From: Cristatella mucedo | Taxonomy: Eukaryota; Bryozoa; Phylactolaemata; Cristatellidae | DNA length: 61,000 nt | Direction: 5' to 3' | NCBI GenBank assembly: GCA_009760855.2 | Contig: WPIO01000009.1 | Location: 1,809,001 to 1,870,000 of the forward strand | Program-made: the position numbers and the translations under genes | Notes under the pieces: generated by a model | Database searches by the model: none | Told to the model about the DNA's origin: nothing | The model's input: the letters and a program-made list of their open reading frames with translations, nothing else | Part shown: piece by piece, positions 9,801-21,310 of the stretch | How positions within the stretch are numbered: position 1 is the stretch's first letter | How the letters are laid out: every line of letters starts with the position of its first letter

Positions 9801-12800
9801 CTGAATTGATTTAGCTGAGACTTAGATTGCGCATCTCGTGACAGAAGCCGTCTTCCAGAATTTCGGTGCATAAGAACTGAAGGTCCGATCACCAAAAGAT
9901 TTCAATTAATTGCAAAAAATGATAATGGGACTAAAACCCGGGGAGCTGGTGGTGCGAGAGCACTGACGGAGCAAGGTCGAATAGTTGGCTAGTATAAGCG
10001 AGTCAAGCGACCTTTAGGACAGAGATAGAATCTCGAAACTATCTTAGTGACAAAGAAGCTTGAAAAAAGATATGCTAGATAGTTGCAATGATTAATGTGT
10101 TATAATGTATCTCTGTTTATGAAACTCCACCAAGTTACAAAGACTATGTAGATGTTTGGCTGGAGTTTTCTATAGCGAGCTCAAAGCCTAAGCAGCTTAC
10201 GGTACACATTCGGTAGCCAACAGACTTTATCTCACGAAGCAAAGAGAAAGTGGGAAGCATAGCTGAGTCAGGAGAGCAGTTGAGGTAGCTAGTAGCATGG
10301 TGTAGCAGCAGCTTAGGGCTGCTGGCAAGGATGTCCTATAGTCGGCAGCAGGAGAGAGTATGAAGTTGTGTAAGAATTGTGAGAGTGAGTTCTCCTGTTG
10401 TGAGTTCTCATGTGAGTTCTCCTGTTGAATCAGCTCGAAATCTAGGTGTCATGTTCCAAAGTGACCTCTCGTTATAGACGACCACATCAGCTCCACAATC
10501 TAACCTGCCTACTTTCAGCTACATAACATTGCTAAAATTCGGGCTTGTTTAGATAAGGATACCACGTCCAAGTTGGTCCATGCATTTGTGACATCCCGTC
10601 TTGACTTCTGTAACTCACTGCTTGCTGGCCTACCGGCATGTGCAATCAGGCGATTGCAGCTGGTGCAAAACTTCGCAGCTAGGCTTGTCTGTCGTGAGCA
10701 TCGCAGTTGCCATATCACACCACTTCTCGCCGACCTGCACTGGCCACCAGTCAAGCAACGGATTGACTTCAAGGCTTTGTCGCTCACTTTTAGGTCACTT
10801 CATTATTTGGCTCCAGTCTATCTTTCAGATCTACTCCCCGACCAGGCCAAACATCGTACCACCCGCTTTTCGGAATCCAACAGTTTACCAATACCTCGTA
10901 CAAACCTCAAATCCTTTGGAGACCGTGCATTTAGTTCGTATGCTCCCAAAGCCTAGAACTCCCTCCACATTTGCGTCACGACATCTCCTGACTTGACCAC
11001 ATTTAAAAAAGAACTTCATAACACACCTATTTAGGACAGCATTTAGTGGGTCCCTGTGATTCGCCCTTCGTGTGCTTATGCGTGCTGACACTGTGCATGC
11101 TGCCACTAACCACATTTGCATGCTGACCCTGTGCATGTCACCCCTAACCATGTTATTCATGTTGTTTATCAAGCATGATATTACTCACCATTCAGTCGCG
11201 TTTCCCTTTGCAGCAAATGTAAAGCGCCTAGAAAGAGATTCAGTTCTCTGAGGGTGCTTTATCAAGTGCATTATTATTATTATTATTATTATCACAGTCT
11301 AAGACCTAAAAGATCGCTAGGTAGTGTACAAATTATTACCCACAACCACATCAGCACGGTGGGTGGCGAGTTTCACTACTTTTTGCTGCATCGCTCGATT
11401 AGATGCTCACACCATGGACGGTCGGACATAGCCTGGTGCTCATATCTTTGCCTCCATTTTCAAGACATGAAGACTGCTTTCTTCCACTTCACTCACTATC
11501 TACTGAGTGCGACTCGAGCTATTTAGCTTTGTCTTTTCAGCTTCGTTTCATAATAATGATGTGCTTTGATAAAGCAGTGTGTGAAACCATTGATTGAGAA
11601 GAAATGAGACAAGCAGTGTGGTTGGGATGCCCCTGGGAATGAAGGGGTGCACAGAAACGTATGTGGAGCCTAGCCAGTGTGTCAGATTGTGATCACCAGA
11701 TAATTAACTTTGAAGTTAATATGTCATTTACTGGAAGCTGGCATGTTGATTATGTGACCTCTATGAGATGCAGCTGTGTAAAAATTCTGAATATAGCTTC
11801 CTAGGTAGAGTGCCAGACTAGGCGTTTTCTGGAGGCATCTATATGTTAACTATGCTACGGTTATGTGAATGGATTGAAAGGGCAGTCATTGGGACGAACT
11901 CTTTCTAACTGGGCGATTGTCAATGATGGCATATTCAGAACGAGCGCTATCTGATGACTTGATCCCCGGATGTCTAATTAGTATAGCTTGCCTTAATAGT
12001 AAGCTTAGATTCTCAAGAGGAGAATTTCGATCGTGTCATCACTCAGCTTAAGGAGACATGTAGTCATCCACGAACAGATGGCTTCGAAGCATGCTTCCTC
12101 ATGCATCGATAGTGGTGAGCACCTAGGAAATGTTCCTCCAACGTCAAAAGACGGGTTTCTTGATTTTCTTATGTCGACAGCTGATTTTCGTCCATAATTT
12201 CAATGTTACATGTGACTCATCTTCTTTTATTATGACCATTATAATTTTTCAGTCACCACAGTGTAGTATGTCTTGAGTAAGTACCACCAAGGAACACAGA
12301 ACACCTACCACTAACCATATGATCATGCTTCATTGACACCAAATGTAAGTGCATAAAAGAGATCAAGTTCTCTGGGGGCACTACGAATGTATTATTATTA
12401 TTACTAAAGTTAAAGACGAAGCGTGTGTACCGATGCAGCGCTTTTCTCAAAATACAGAACGAAAGGGTATTTGTGCCGTGGACCTGAGCACTTTAAATGT
12501 TAGCTGACTAAAACTTTGCCTCGAGTTTGACCTATCCCACAACCTCTGGGATCTCATAAATGAGCTCGCACTATGTAGCTGTGCAAACGTTCAAGCACAC
12601 GTCGGTTGCTTTTAATATTTATTCATCCTCTAGACCATGATGGCATGGCAGTGCGAATTGGGGCTTAGCAGGGAGCTATTTCCAGTGTTTGGATGCTACT
12701 TAAAGAATTAAGGGGGGATGCTATAATTTGCGAATACCTGAGGGTTTGCTTTTATGCTATTTAATCATTTAACCCGCCTTATTTTTCGAAATGGGTGAGT

Positions 12801-15800
12801 TGATGATGAATGTCGTCTCTGTTGAAGTAATTGTATCAACTCCCCAGGACGACTGTAATTTTGGCTAGTCCGTGCCATGAAGCAGCATTATGGTATCTGA
12901 CTTAATTCAAACCTTGCATTTAAGTCGTTGATTTTCTTGTCAGCCATTGAATATTGCTTCAGATCAAAAGGCTGCGGAAGGAAGGCTCCCATCTGCTGGA
13001 GCAGGAGCAGGAGCTGCTCCGTGAGCAGATCAGGCAGGAGAGGCAAGCTGTAGCTGCTGCCACAGCAGCTCAGGCCAAGGCAAGTGAGCCGTTCGGTGAG
13101 CAGCCTTTGCCTGCCCTTAGAGCCAGCTGTATTTGCTGTCCAACTGCTTGTGTTTTGCCATTTCTGCTGGTGATCATGTTACCGCCCCCCCCCCCCCCGT
13201 TGAAGGTAACTCAAATGGCCGGCAAGATAGTGCTCCTTGTTTGTTCGTGAAATGGAAAGAAAGGGGCAGCCCTGCAGCCACTGATGGTCACGTTGCTGCT
13301 AGCTCAGGTGCCATCTATGATGAAAGCACCTTGATCCGTCTATTCAGTAAGGTTAGTAGTGTCTGCCGGCTCGTCGGTCATACCGTAAGCCCGATGGATG
13401 TGAACATTTTGTCTGAACTCATTGTGCTCTGAACCCATTGCTTAGCTTGCTTTGTTGTTTTGCTTGTTGGCGCTGGCTCTATGTTGCAACCTCGATGGTC
13501 AGAATTGAGAATGATGATACGCAGGCCTGTATATTTGGCATAGGACTGTGTGCAAGCCACCTACTGACTTGTGCTACCTAATCATCTCATACAATCATTC
13601 TGCCTCAAATCAAAAGAATTGAAGTGCAAAGCCATACATGCTCATGCAATTGTGCTAGAACTTGCTTTATATTTGACCAAGCCCTATTGGAGTCGGAAAC
13701 GAAACATTTTTTTTTTTACATCCATCATTGGAATGTGCCCTGAGAGCTATAGATATGCCTTTGAGTGCAATAATATTAGGAAGAAAAAGAGTAGAATTCC
13801 GACCTTCCAAAGCTAAATTTCCTCCATTCAGCCGTTGCTGTCCTAGGCTAATGAAAGGGCTCAAGGTTAATTAGAGGCAAAGCTAAACGTCAATAGAGTG
13901 GTTGGCTTAATACTGCCAAATCTCGGACAATCTGTAGGAAGTCAGGGATGATTTACTTGATATCACAAAAGTGTGTGATCTTTGTGTTTGTGTTTTTGCT
14001 TAGCAGAGTGTGCTTTTAAATCTAACTTCCATAAACACCTGTAGGTACACGAGTTGGTCCATACCTTCGATCTGTTATAAAGCTCCAGTACCTTTAGACC
14101 CCAAGCTATAACGATTTGCTTCAAAATCTCATTGTAGCTTTAAGTAGTAATGCTGAAACTCTTCATGTTTCCTTCTGCTAGCCCTCAAGCATTGCTTTCC
14201 ACTACCAAATATTGTCAGCTTGCATTCGTCTCTCCACAAGACAGAATTCTATTTGTCTTCTCTCTACTGGCTATGGTCGTGCCAGCTGCTTGGGCCATTG
14301 ATGCAGTCCCAGTATATTTGTTGCAATAACAGCAAATAGTGACTTTGCTCATCCCAAGTCGTCATCCAAGCTCACGATTGATATGGCCTTGTTGGCACAA
14401 CACTTTCAGCAGCACCTTAGCATAGTTACTGCAGTATTTGGCACCCTGTATTTCCCAGCTACACGAAGCCGACCCGCAAGTATGGATACTGACCGGAGAC
14501 TAGTGCTATCCTTGCACTGCAGAACCTTTAATGCTACAAATATTCGGAAATTCCGGAAGATTTTATTTCCTTTGAAAATGGTAAATCTGTTGGCTATACT
14601 TCTCTGATTTTAGCGTTTTTTAATTATAAGCGTATGAGTGGGATCGTTATACCGACCACGAGGAATCGATTGGATAACTTCCGGCTGCCCAAATATCCCA
14701 GATGCTCTGCCGCTTCGGTTTGTGCTCTGGCAAGCCTAGACTGCCTGTTTATTAGTGTTTACATTTCAAACTTACCTGTTCCGGTCCCAGATAAACAGGT
14801 AACCTGTCCGACGGCATCATGCCCAGCCGACCTGTTGTTTTTAGAGCTAGTATTCCTCCTCACTGGCAGGCCTCATCATCAGCTGAGCTATATATGTGCC
14901 CCGATACCTGGTAGACTCGAGCTGAGCTATGTGTATGTTCTTGATCTCATGCAGTTGGACATGGATTGGCAAGTGCTGGTTAGTCACTAAAGGCTGTGAC
15001 GGATGCAGCATTGGACATCATGAATTAAGAGTGTTGTGATGAGTGCATTCCAAGGAACTGGCAGCCCGGGCTCTTGGAAGTTGCTCAGATCATAATCGAA
15101 ACGACTTTTGGCATGCCTGTTGATCCTAAAATCAATATAGATGAAAGAAATAGGGAATATCAGCAGGTTCTAGAATCTCGGCATCGGGCTGGGACAGGAT
15201 TGTGTGACTTGTTGCTGATGAGGTCCCGGAGCAGGTCGGTGCGAGGTGCGAGTCAAAGATTCGTTTTAAATACAGGCATGTTGGCCATGGAGCTTAACTT
15301 TAGGCCGATCATCCACCTCAGCCACCTGCTAATATCGCTCCGTGGTCATTCTATGGGGCTCAAATCAGGTGAGTGGCTGAGCCACTGCACCTGCCTCAAA
15401 CAAGGGTTAGTCAAAAAGTCCTATGCTGAAGTTGTTGTAGGTCAAGCAAGTTGGATTACAAAGCAAAAATACTTTACGTGGGGGCCGTTCATTTGGCGGC
15501 AAGATAACCACCATATGTACATTGCTAGGCAAGTGAAGTACTTTTTGACGAATCTCTGTTTGGTGCTGAAGCAGTGGCCCAGCTCGGCGCCTGATTTGAA
15601 CTCCATTGAGCGATTACAGGGCGATCTTGACAGGCGGTTGAAGCAGAGCGTTTGGCCTACACCAATAGCCGACCTTGTCAGTAAAGCTCAGGTTCAGTGG
15701 AATGTGCTCAGCAGAAGAGACAGTGTAGAAGCTTGTAGCTTTTATGCCTGGCCATACTAGGAAGGTCATAAAGAATCTCGATGGGCGCTGACACAGTAAA

Positions 15801-18800
15801 GACATACATATCAGCAGTATATGTGCTATTGAGCTGTCAATAAATTATTTCATTTGCTTCGCATAAAATGCATCCCAGGCATCGTAGAAAACTCTCTTCT
15901 CTTACTACCCAAAAGAACTTACATGGAATGGGCCATACTGCAAGGATTCGTATGCTCTGGAATATCCCACTGAGATACTAGCTAAACCCTTGCATAGTGG
16001 TGTCAGCAATGCTTAGGCGAGACGATTGGTGCTGAAGAAGACTTGGTAATCAATGATATAAAATGCTACCGAGAGATTCATTAGAACTTACCGAGAGACT
16101 CTACCAAAGTCAGGTTAGACATTAAGTGCTGATCGTGACACGGCAAGTTTACGTGCATGTCCTCCGAAAACCGTGCATAAATATAATATGATTCATGTGT
16201 ATAGCACCCTAAGAGAACTTAATTAAAAAAAATCTCAGCTACTTGAACAGCCTCTTTTTGTATAGCGACAGAAGAGCCTTGACGGCTATCACCACCGCTT
16301 GCAGTGGCGATAAAGGATCGCCCACCACAGGAATCGAACCCACGACCTCGGGACCGAGGTCATGAAAGCAGCCGCCTTACCTAGTGTGCCATCACGGCTC
16401 ACCAATTAATCTCTATTCAGGCACTTCACATACACCATGGGGCTCGAGCCCACGCCCTTGGTCGAGGCAAGCAATCACTGGGCCAGCGCGGCGCATACCT
16501 ATGCAGTGAGATAGTTTTAGGTAGGTATAAGCATATTGCAGCTCGTGCATGCTGCAAGGCTGTAGAATTGCCTCTGACATTTTACCGATCGGCTGGAGCT
16601 CACGAAGACGTATGTGCTCTTTCTCGTAATAGTATGGCAAAGTAGTGACAGTACTTTTGTCCAAGAAGAAGAAGAAGCAGCAGCAGCAGCATAGTGGTGG
16701 TGGCGGCGGCGGAAGTGCAGTGATTGAGTTTGCATCCGGCAGTGGCAGCAATGTGAGTACTATGACCCTCTGCCTTCCGCTTGCTGCCCTGACTTGTCGC
16801 ATGTGCAGTCTTAGGCAGCTCGTCGGACACCCGTGTGGCATATGCATCTGTCGTCTGCATCTTAGTTTTCTTATCCTCGTGTGCATTGCCACCATCTTCT
16901 CTCATGCAAGATCCGTGCCACGTGACAGTTTCGATTCTCGTATGCATGAAGCCACTATTTTTTTTTACTTGCCATATTTGTCTGATGTCAGGTTTCTAAA
17001 TGTTGTACAGCTTGCTTTTTCTAAATGTTTGCCTTTTCTAAATGTTGTACAGCGTGCACTTTGTACAGCTGCTGGTATAAGTACAAGTATATGTGAGTAT
17101 GTAGGCGACAGCACCTAACTGTATCACCGTCAGTGCTTTCATGCTCATTTCAAGTTATCGAGTGATCGGTGGTGTTGTGCTCCTTAGGTGCCTGTCGTGT
17201 CTCCTGACCAAGCGTTGGAAGTGTCTGGTGTGATATAGATAGTGAGCTGCGATCTGACCATTATGTATGGCCGCTTGTCTCTGCTGAGCTGCCCGCAGTT
17301 TCACGCCTTCGGGGGGGGGCCTATTGACAATAAAAACACGTATTGACGATGAGAGGTGTGTGTGTGTGTGTGTGTGGTGCCCTTAGAGAGCTAATAGACA
17401 CTTCACTTGTGCTGGAAAGGAAGCAAAATGGTCAAATGGATAGTGATAGCGTGCATGCAATTTCAACACAAATGTAACAGCATTTGGTCACCTTTAGAGC
17501 ACTGCCGGCTGCCAAAGCACGAGTCCGGAAACTAGCAGGCTCTTTCGGTCTTTGGAGTTCAGCCGTGGCCATCGTGAGGGTGGAAGCAAATATCGTAGCT
17601 GCTGCAGCCATTTTCTACGAAGTTCTGCCGAATTGGAGCGTGAGTGTGTGCCCTATGGCTCGCTAGGTTTTTCTTTGGCCTGTGATAACCTTAGTAGTAT
17701 TCAGCTTATTGTATTCCTTCAAGTTCTGTATAGTTATTACTATCGATTTGACAAATCGTTGAGCTTCTAGACGGATAGAGGCTGTAGCTTTGGGGATCTG
17801 AGAAGCTCTTGTGGTCTGACAATTATCCTGACCCGTGACCCTTGCCGTGTCAATAATTGTATGCTGCAGCAGTCACCTGTGACTTGTAGGACTTGGTAAT
17901 GTCACCTCATTTGATGTGGTATGCAAAGGTTCTAAGCTCACAAGATGAGGCTAGTAATACTGCAGCCCATCCCATCGTTGTCTTCACCCAGGCCTAGATC
18001 CCAAAAAAAAAAAAAACTCATTCCTTGGAGCATGAACTTACCTTGCTTATACTGCTTGATAGTGCCATGCAGACACTCCTCCCACACCTCCATCCAAATC
18101 GTCCTCATCGCCGGCACTTCCCTCGGCAAACGTTGGAGCGATGCTTTTGGGACCGGTCTTGCGCCGGTGCACAAACTAATTATCGGCTACATCGCATTCA
18201 CGTGGGGTATTAAAAGTCAATGTAATATCGTGACCTGGTGGTGAATGGCTTTGGGTTTAGGTAGTCTCTTGGTTTTATGGGCGATACTGGGTTTGACTCG
18301 TAGTTAGGTCCACTGACTTGCACCACTCAAGTACCGCAGCAGGCAACACTTGGGCAACACTGTGTATTCAAACTTTCAAGCACGACTCCAGCTCTCCTCT
18401 TTGTATGGTGCTACTTCTGTCGCTACCTCTGGGCTCGTGTTTCTGTGGTTTTATTGGATAAGCGCATTTGCATTCCTCGTCAGATTTCTTTTGATCCTCG
18501 AGCTGAAAGCAGATACCAGCAGCGCGTAGTTACCGGTCTGCATTTACTCCGGTGGGCAATGCTCTTAGCGCTGTTTTGAGCCTGACTTGTCAAGACCGGC
18601 TCACGCGACACGCTCTATTGCCTCTGACCTCAGATACGATGCGTTTGCATAATATGGTGCTGCGTGCTGACTCGTGATATTCTGGCTTTTCTGCTCTTCG
18701 TGCCGGATGCACCATAAGCAAGTATGCAAAAACCATCAAAAGTAGCATCCACGAGAGAGAGAGAGAGAGTAGCATTATGGTAGTGGCAGTGCTATCCTTT

Positions 18801-20240
18801 CATTTGTACCTGTGGTTGCACTTGGTTGGGTGTAGAACGTTTTCTGAACCACCGGCAAGCACTGGCTCAAGCTCCTGTCAGGCCACCATGTCAGGCCCGT
18901 TGAGGCCGCCCGAGATCCTGGGCGTGTTGTGGTAAGGAGGTACTTGCTTGTAGGTAGCATTGCAGTTTAAACGGGTGAAGCCTGCTGCTGCACAGTGTGC
19001 TTATTGAATGTGACACTTGGTTTGTTTGCATTAGGATAATGTTTTCTCGTCATAGCATATAATCCTTTCAGTCTCTTTCGTGATTTGATTTGCGTTGCCG
19101 TAGCAATACTTGCTTCAGTGATAGTAACTTATGTAGCCATTACGCTTGCGGTATCGAAGTGCGTGCGAAACGTTGTGATGGGAATTCGTAAGGTACAGCA
19201 GAGTGGCGTAGTCGTGGGCAAGCTTAGTTGAGACACTAGTAACGAAGGACTAGCGTTGGGTTTTTTATTTGCAAGCAGTGCCGTTACCGACTGATAGAAT
19301 GTACAGCTATAGATAGAGAGTTTAGAGCTGCAAAGATAAGTATTGTGTCACATGATATAGCAAACGATGGTCTCCTAATGTGGCTAGTTTTGCGGTGGCC
19401 TACATGAGGTCTAGCATGCCAGCAGAACACAAGCTGAAGCATTCTACAATGTACCATCCATTCTGTGTTTCAGAAGAGAGTTTTCCATAAGGCATAGGCT
19501 TAGAGTGCCTTTTCGTGCTGAACAACCCGACTATGAAATTATGCCACTGGAACTACTGTGTTGGTCGATTTTTTTGTAAGGTTCTGTTAAACTGGATGCA
19601 CTTTATTGTCTCATTTCGGGATCTTGGTATACTTGTTGCTGCCTGTTAGGTATATAATCTTGACGAATGCCGTAGTGCCGGATTGCTTATATTTTGCGAG
19701 TTTTCTCCTTGATCTCGTTCCCATAGACCTATTGCATCCGTATTTCGAACAGCTTTCTCGTGATCCGTGACTCGACAGTCCTCTGTGGCATCACCTTATG
19801 CCCTTTGGGGGTCGTGCCATCGAAGTAGTGGTACTGTTTTTGGCTGTAATCCTTAGAGTAGTGCGTTTGGCCACTCGTCGTGTTCTTTTATTCCATCTTT
19901 TTAGCTGGCTGCTGCTGACAGTGAACCTGGCTTATGTGCCAGTCCTCTCGAGGCTCGGTGGTGTCGTGGTGCACCTGCTGCCGATGTGCCTCTCGCGAAT
20001 CGCCCTGTTGCTTCGTCGAGTGGTAGCCACACTAAGACACAATGCACCACAGCTGAACCAGATACCCGAGGCAAGCGATCATCAGACCATGCAGAGCCGG
20101 CCACTGCTAGCACCTGTCAGCTCGACTATGAGAGCCTGGTGCTGCGGCATCTTCGGCAGGCAGAGGAGAGACGTAGGCTCATCGAGCAGATGAAAGCCGA
20201 AGATGCTGCCTCTATGGCATCAGCCGAGGAAAAGGGTTAA
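6892..20240 (+). CDS. DNAJC17: DnaJ homologue subfamily C member 17 (complete, 8 exons)
   Basis: Nuclear J-domain co-chaperone linked to the spliceosome. Exons: 6892-6963, 7066-7194, 7704-7791, 7911-7999, 12963-13083, 13206-13351, 16633-16752 and 19905-20240, giving 366 residues and a TAA stop. All junctions are GT-AG and the phases agree. The J domain covers residues 9-75 with HPD at 37-39. A charged helix with FKDDLEAR follows at about 85-130, then a coiled coil (LREQIRQERQ, near 145-155). The RRM covers about 179-275, with SAVIEF at 243-248 and SPLEARWCRG at 268-277. The C-terminal block is DYESLVLRHLRQAEERRRLI from 329. Human DNAJC17 is 304 residues; extra length comes from a Lys-Gln-Gly run in the RRM (226-242) and a Ser/Thr-rich linker. 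The start is the first ATG after an in-frame TAG at 6865 and gives MAV, as in human. Introns 4, 6 and 7 are large and full of repeats. No AATAAA follows the stop within 800 bp. Confidence 0.94.
7221..7362. repeat. 15-bp minisatellite in DNAJC17 intron 2
   Basis: About nine copies of gctcgcttctccgct, nearly perfect, starting 26 bp after the exon 2 donor. The 15-bp period keeps all frames open, so long Leu-Arg-Cys-Ser or Ala-Glu-Lys-Arg frames here are artefacts. Confidence 0.95.
8460..8850 (-). mobile_element. LINE fragment in DNAJC17 intron 4
   Basis: Reverse orientation. It has 'ggcacggtctccaatggatt', 'aaagtgagtgaca', 'cacaaatgcataggccagct' and 'gaccgtgcagaagctacagg' in the same order as the copies at 150-645 and 2448-3905. 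It is truncated at both ends. Confidence 0.72.
8945..9800 (-). mobile_element. LINE copy interrupted by a tRNA-derived SINE
   Basis: The reverse LINE 3' tail starts near 8960 ('gtgccctcggagaacccaat'), is split by the SINE at 8998-9190, and resumes with 'ctaggcactttgcatacgct'. It continues through the 'cccactaaatgctgtgataa' and 'gttccaggctttggga' blocks to about 9800. The nesting shows that the SINE is younger than the LINE. Confidence 0.85.
8998..9190 (+). mobile_element. tRNA-derived SINE, family A
   Basis: It has an RNA polymerase III internal promoter: box A-like tggcatactaggtaaagcgg at 9012-9031 and a perfect box B ggttcgaatcc at 9064-9074. A unique body follows ('ggtgatagccgtcaaggctc', 'gctatacaaaagggg') and then a T-rich end after 'tcagcgagtagctagc'. 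The body is shared with copies at 16226-16403, 24703-24877 and 35242-35419. Confidence 0.9.
9800..10050 (-). mobile_element. Divergent second CR1/L2-like LINE fragment
   Basis: It contains 'tttcggtgcataagaactga', 'aggtccgatcaccaaaagat' and a block with 'ggtggtgcgagagcactgac'. The layout matches the main LINE's C-terminal region, but the sequence is clearly different, so this is another subfamily. Confidence 0.55.
10095..10380. repeat. Dispersed repeat family X, longest copy
   Basis: It carries the full set of family blocks: 'gtttggctggagttttctat', 'agctcaaagcctaagcagct', 'cattcggtagccaacagact', 'agtcaggagagcag' and 'tagtcggcagca'. It lies between two LINEs in DNAJC17 intron 4. Confidence 0.7.
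10425..11292 (+). mobile_element. LINE with RT C-terminal region and full 3' tail
   Basis: A forward copy that preserves one long frame encoding LVHAFVTSRLDFCNSLLAGL and, further on, NFAARLVCREHRSCHITPLL and SFGDRAFSSYAPKAWNSLP-type blocks, the classic C-terminal signature of CR1/L2-group RTs. The 3' UTR follows, with the tail 'aaagcgcctagaaagagatt' and (ATT)n. It is truncated before the RT catalytic core and inserted in the sense orientation in DNAJC17 intron 4. Confidence 0.92.
11293..12284. other. Intronic stretch with no recognised feature
   Basis: Middle of DNAJC17 intron 4. I see no repeat shared with the rest of the window and no exon-like frame with a family match. Confidence 0.5.
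12285..12405 (+). mobile_element. LINE 3' tail remnant
   Basis: It has 'taccactaaccatatgatca', 'aaatgtaagtgcataaaaga' and 'aagttctctgggggcac', ending in (ATT)n. It is a strongly diverged 3' end only. Confidence 0.68.
14030..14400 (-). pseudogene. Tc1/mariner transposase fragment (N-terminal and first catalytic Asp)
   Basis: The minus strand reads VLWRDECKLTIFG, which matches the Tc1 block 'VLWSDESKFxLFG' around the first Asp of the DDE triad. An HTH-like part with NRELG and a later SLGSKGTGAL segment lie around it. Several stops interrupt it. It lies in DNAJC17 intron 6, opposite in orientation to the fragment at 15060-15830. Confidence 0.6.
15060..15830 (+). pseudogene. Tc1/mariner transposase fragment (C-terminal catalytic part)
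   Basis: The forward frame 15074-15760 ends with WRQDNHHMYIARQVKYFL and then WPSSAPDLNSIERLQGDLDRR. This is the Tc1 'QQDNxxxH...WPxxSPDLNPIExLWxxLKRR' region with the second (D) and third (E) catalytic residues. The N-terminal part of this frame does not resemble a transposase. I did not find clear terminal inverted repeats. It is dead DNA inside DNAJC17 intron 6. Confidence 0.72.
16195..16505 (-). mobile_element. tRNA-derived SINE family B, split by a family A SINE
   Basis: The outer element reads 'tatagcaccctaagagaact', is interrupted at 16226-16403, and resumes with 'tctctattcaggcacttcac' and 'ggggctcgagcccacg', a box B on the reverse strand. It is nested in DNAJC17 intron 6, about 130 bp before exon 7. 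Confidence 0.72.
16226..16403 (-). mobile_element. tRNA-derived SINE family A with target-site duplication
   Basis: A full-length reverse copy. Box B is ggaatcgaacc on the plus strand and box A is 'ttacctagtgtgcca'. It is flanked by aattaa at 16221-16226 and 16404-16409, a likely target-site duplication. The A-rich left edge is the reverse of the element's T-rich 3' end. Confidence 0.88.
16753..19904. other. DNAJC17 intron 7, mostly featureless
   Basis: It starts with a strong donor (GTGAGT) and ends with the acceptor tctttttag before 19905. It contains short (GT)n at 17357-17375, an A-rich run at 18002-18014 and (GA)n at 18751-18768. I searched it for a missing RRM exon but found none: the expected residues are supplied by the start of exon 8. 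Confidence 0.65.
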
Positions 20241-21056
20241 TTCCAAAGGATTGCCGGCTCTCAACTGTTGCAGTCATTACTTGCAAGTGCTCTTGGTGCA
20301 AGTTCCTGGCTGAAATGCCCTGTTGGTCGTTGCTACTGACGTTGAACAGTAGACACTCTACCGATCTGCACTATCTCGTACCTTGTGGACCGCACAAACT
20401 CGAGAAAGCAGTTCACTTGCTGGGTCACCTCACTCGCTGCCTTGGCCTATTTGCTGTCTAGTCTGTGCAGCCTGCCTGATTTACCATAGCTTTCGTGGAA
20501 ACGATTAGTACTAATGCTGATTCGATCCCATCTACTCGCAAGAAAAACTGTTACTTTACGATCAGAATATTAGCGTCATGAAAAGAAAAAGGAAGATGGT
20601 GATCACGGTAGTGACGTCATATATGGGCAATTTATAATAGCCATAAAAGAGAACCTTTTATTCAGTTCTTTCGAAGCGACGTATTAACCTGCTGTGTTGT
20701 ACATAATTACTCAAGACTCGGTAGCTCAACTGCAAGTTGTACCGTTGGGGGCTGAAGTGGAGGTAGCCACATCAAGTTGAGGTGAACTTAGATGGGTAGA
20801 TCAGCGTCTTTGTATTTGATCCCCATCACAACTCCTTGCTCGAACCTCGACTCTTAATTCCAAGTCTGATCGCAAACCTGACTTTGCCGCAAGTGCACTG
20901 TAAATAACTTTTTCGATGTGCTTTCGAATTAGAATGTAGCTGATGTAAGCATGTACTTTTCAGCCGAAAATTCTTTGGCTTCGTGTGGCACCATATAGAA
21001 CATGAACCGGTTTAACCTTTACCTAGTTAGTAGCCGTAGCTTAGGCTGGAATGGAA
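20241..21056. other. DNAJC17 3' flank
   Basis: Downstream of the DNAJC17 stop. It should include the 3' UTR, but no canonical AATAAA is visible. ATAAAA near 20642 and AATAAC near 20904 are the closest variants. Nothing else is recognised. Confidence 0.45.
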
Positions 21057-21310
21057 TGGAATTTATCTCCATCTGTAACTCCACAAAGGCACAAACCATC
21101 TGTAACTCCACAAAGGCACAATAACTATGTGGGTGTTACACGTGAGAGTATTCGGTAGCCAACAGACTTCATCTCACGCAGCAAAGAGAATGTTAGAAGC
21201 ATAGCAGTCAGGAGAGCAGTTGTGGTAGTGAGTAGGGTGGAAGTGGCAGCTCAGGACGGCTGGAAAGGATGCGGCATAGTCGGCAGCATGAGAGTAGATT
21301 TTGTGCAATA
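21057..21310. repeat. Dispersed repeat family X copy
   Basis: It has 'gtaactccacaaaggcacaa' twice (a short internal duplication), 'gtgggtgttac', 'ttcggtagccaacagacttc', 'gtcaggagagcagttg' and 'catagtcggcagcatgagag'. Confidence 0.7.

Noticed and set aside
13081-13086. A GC-AG intron at the end of DNAJC17 exon 5 (aag|gcaagt).
   Set aside because: It would leave phase 0, but the usable acceptors near 13205 need phase 1. The GT donor four bases later (caa|gtgagc) gives the right phase.
17480-17700. An extra DNAJC17 exon for the end of the RRM.
   Set aside because: The frame with VAAAAIFYEVLPNW looked tempting, but the first 22 residues of exon 8 already align gap-free with the expected EVGL..NPL..W..G segment.
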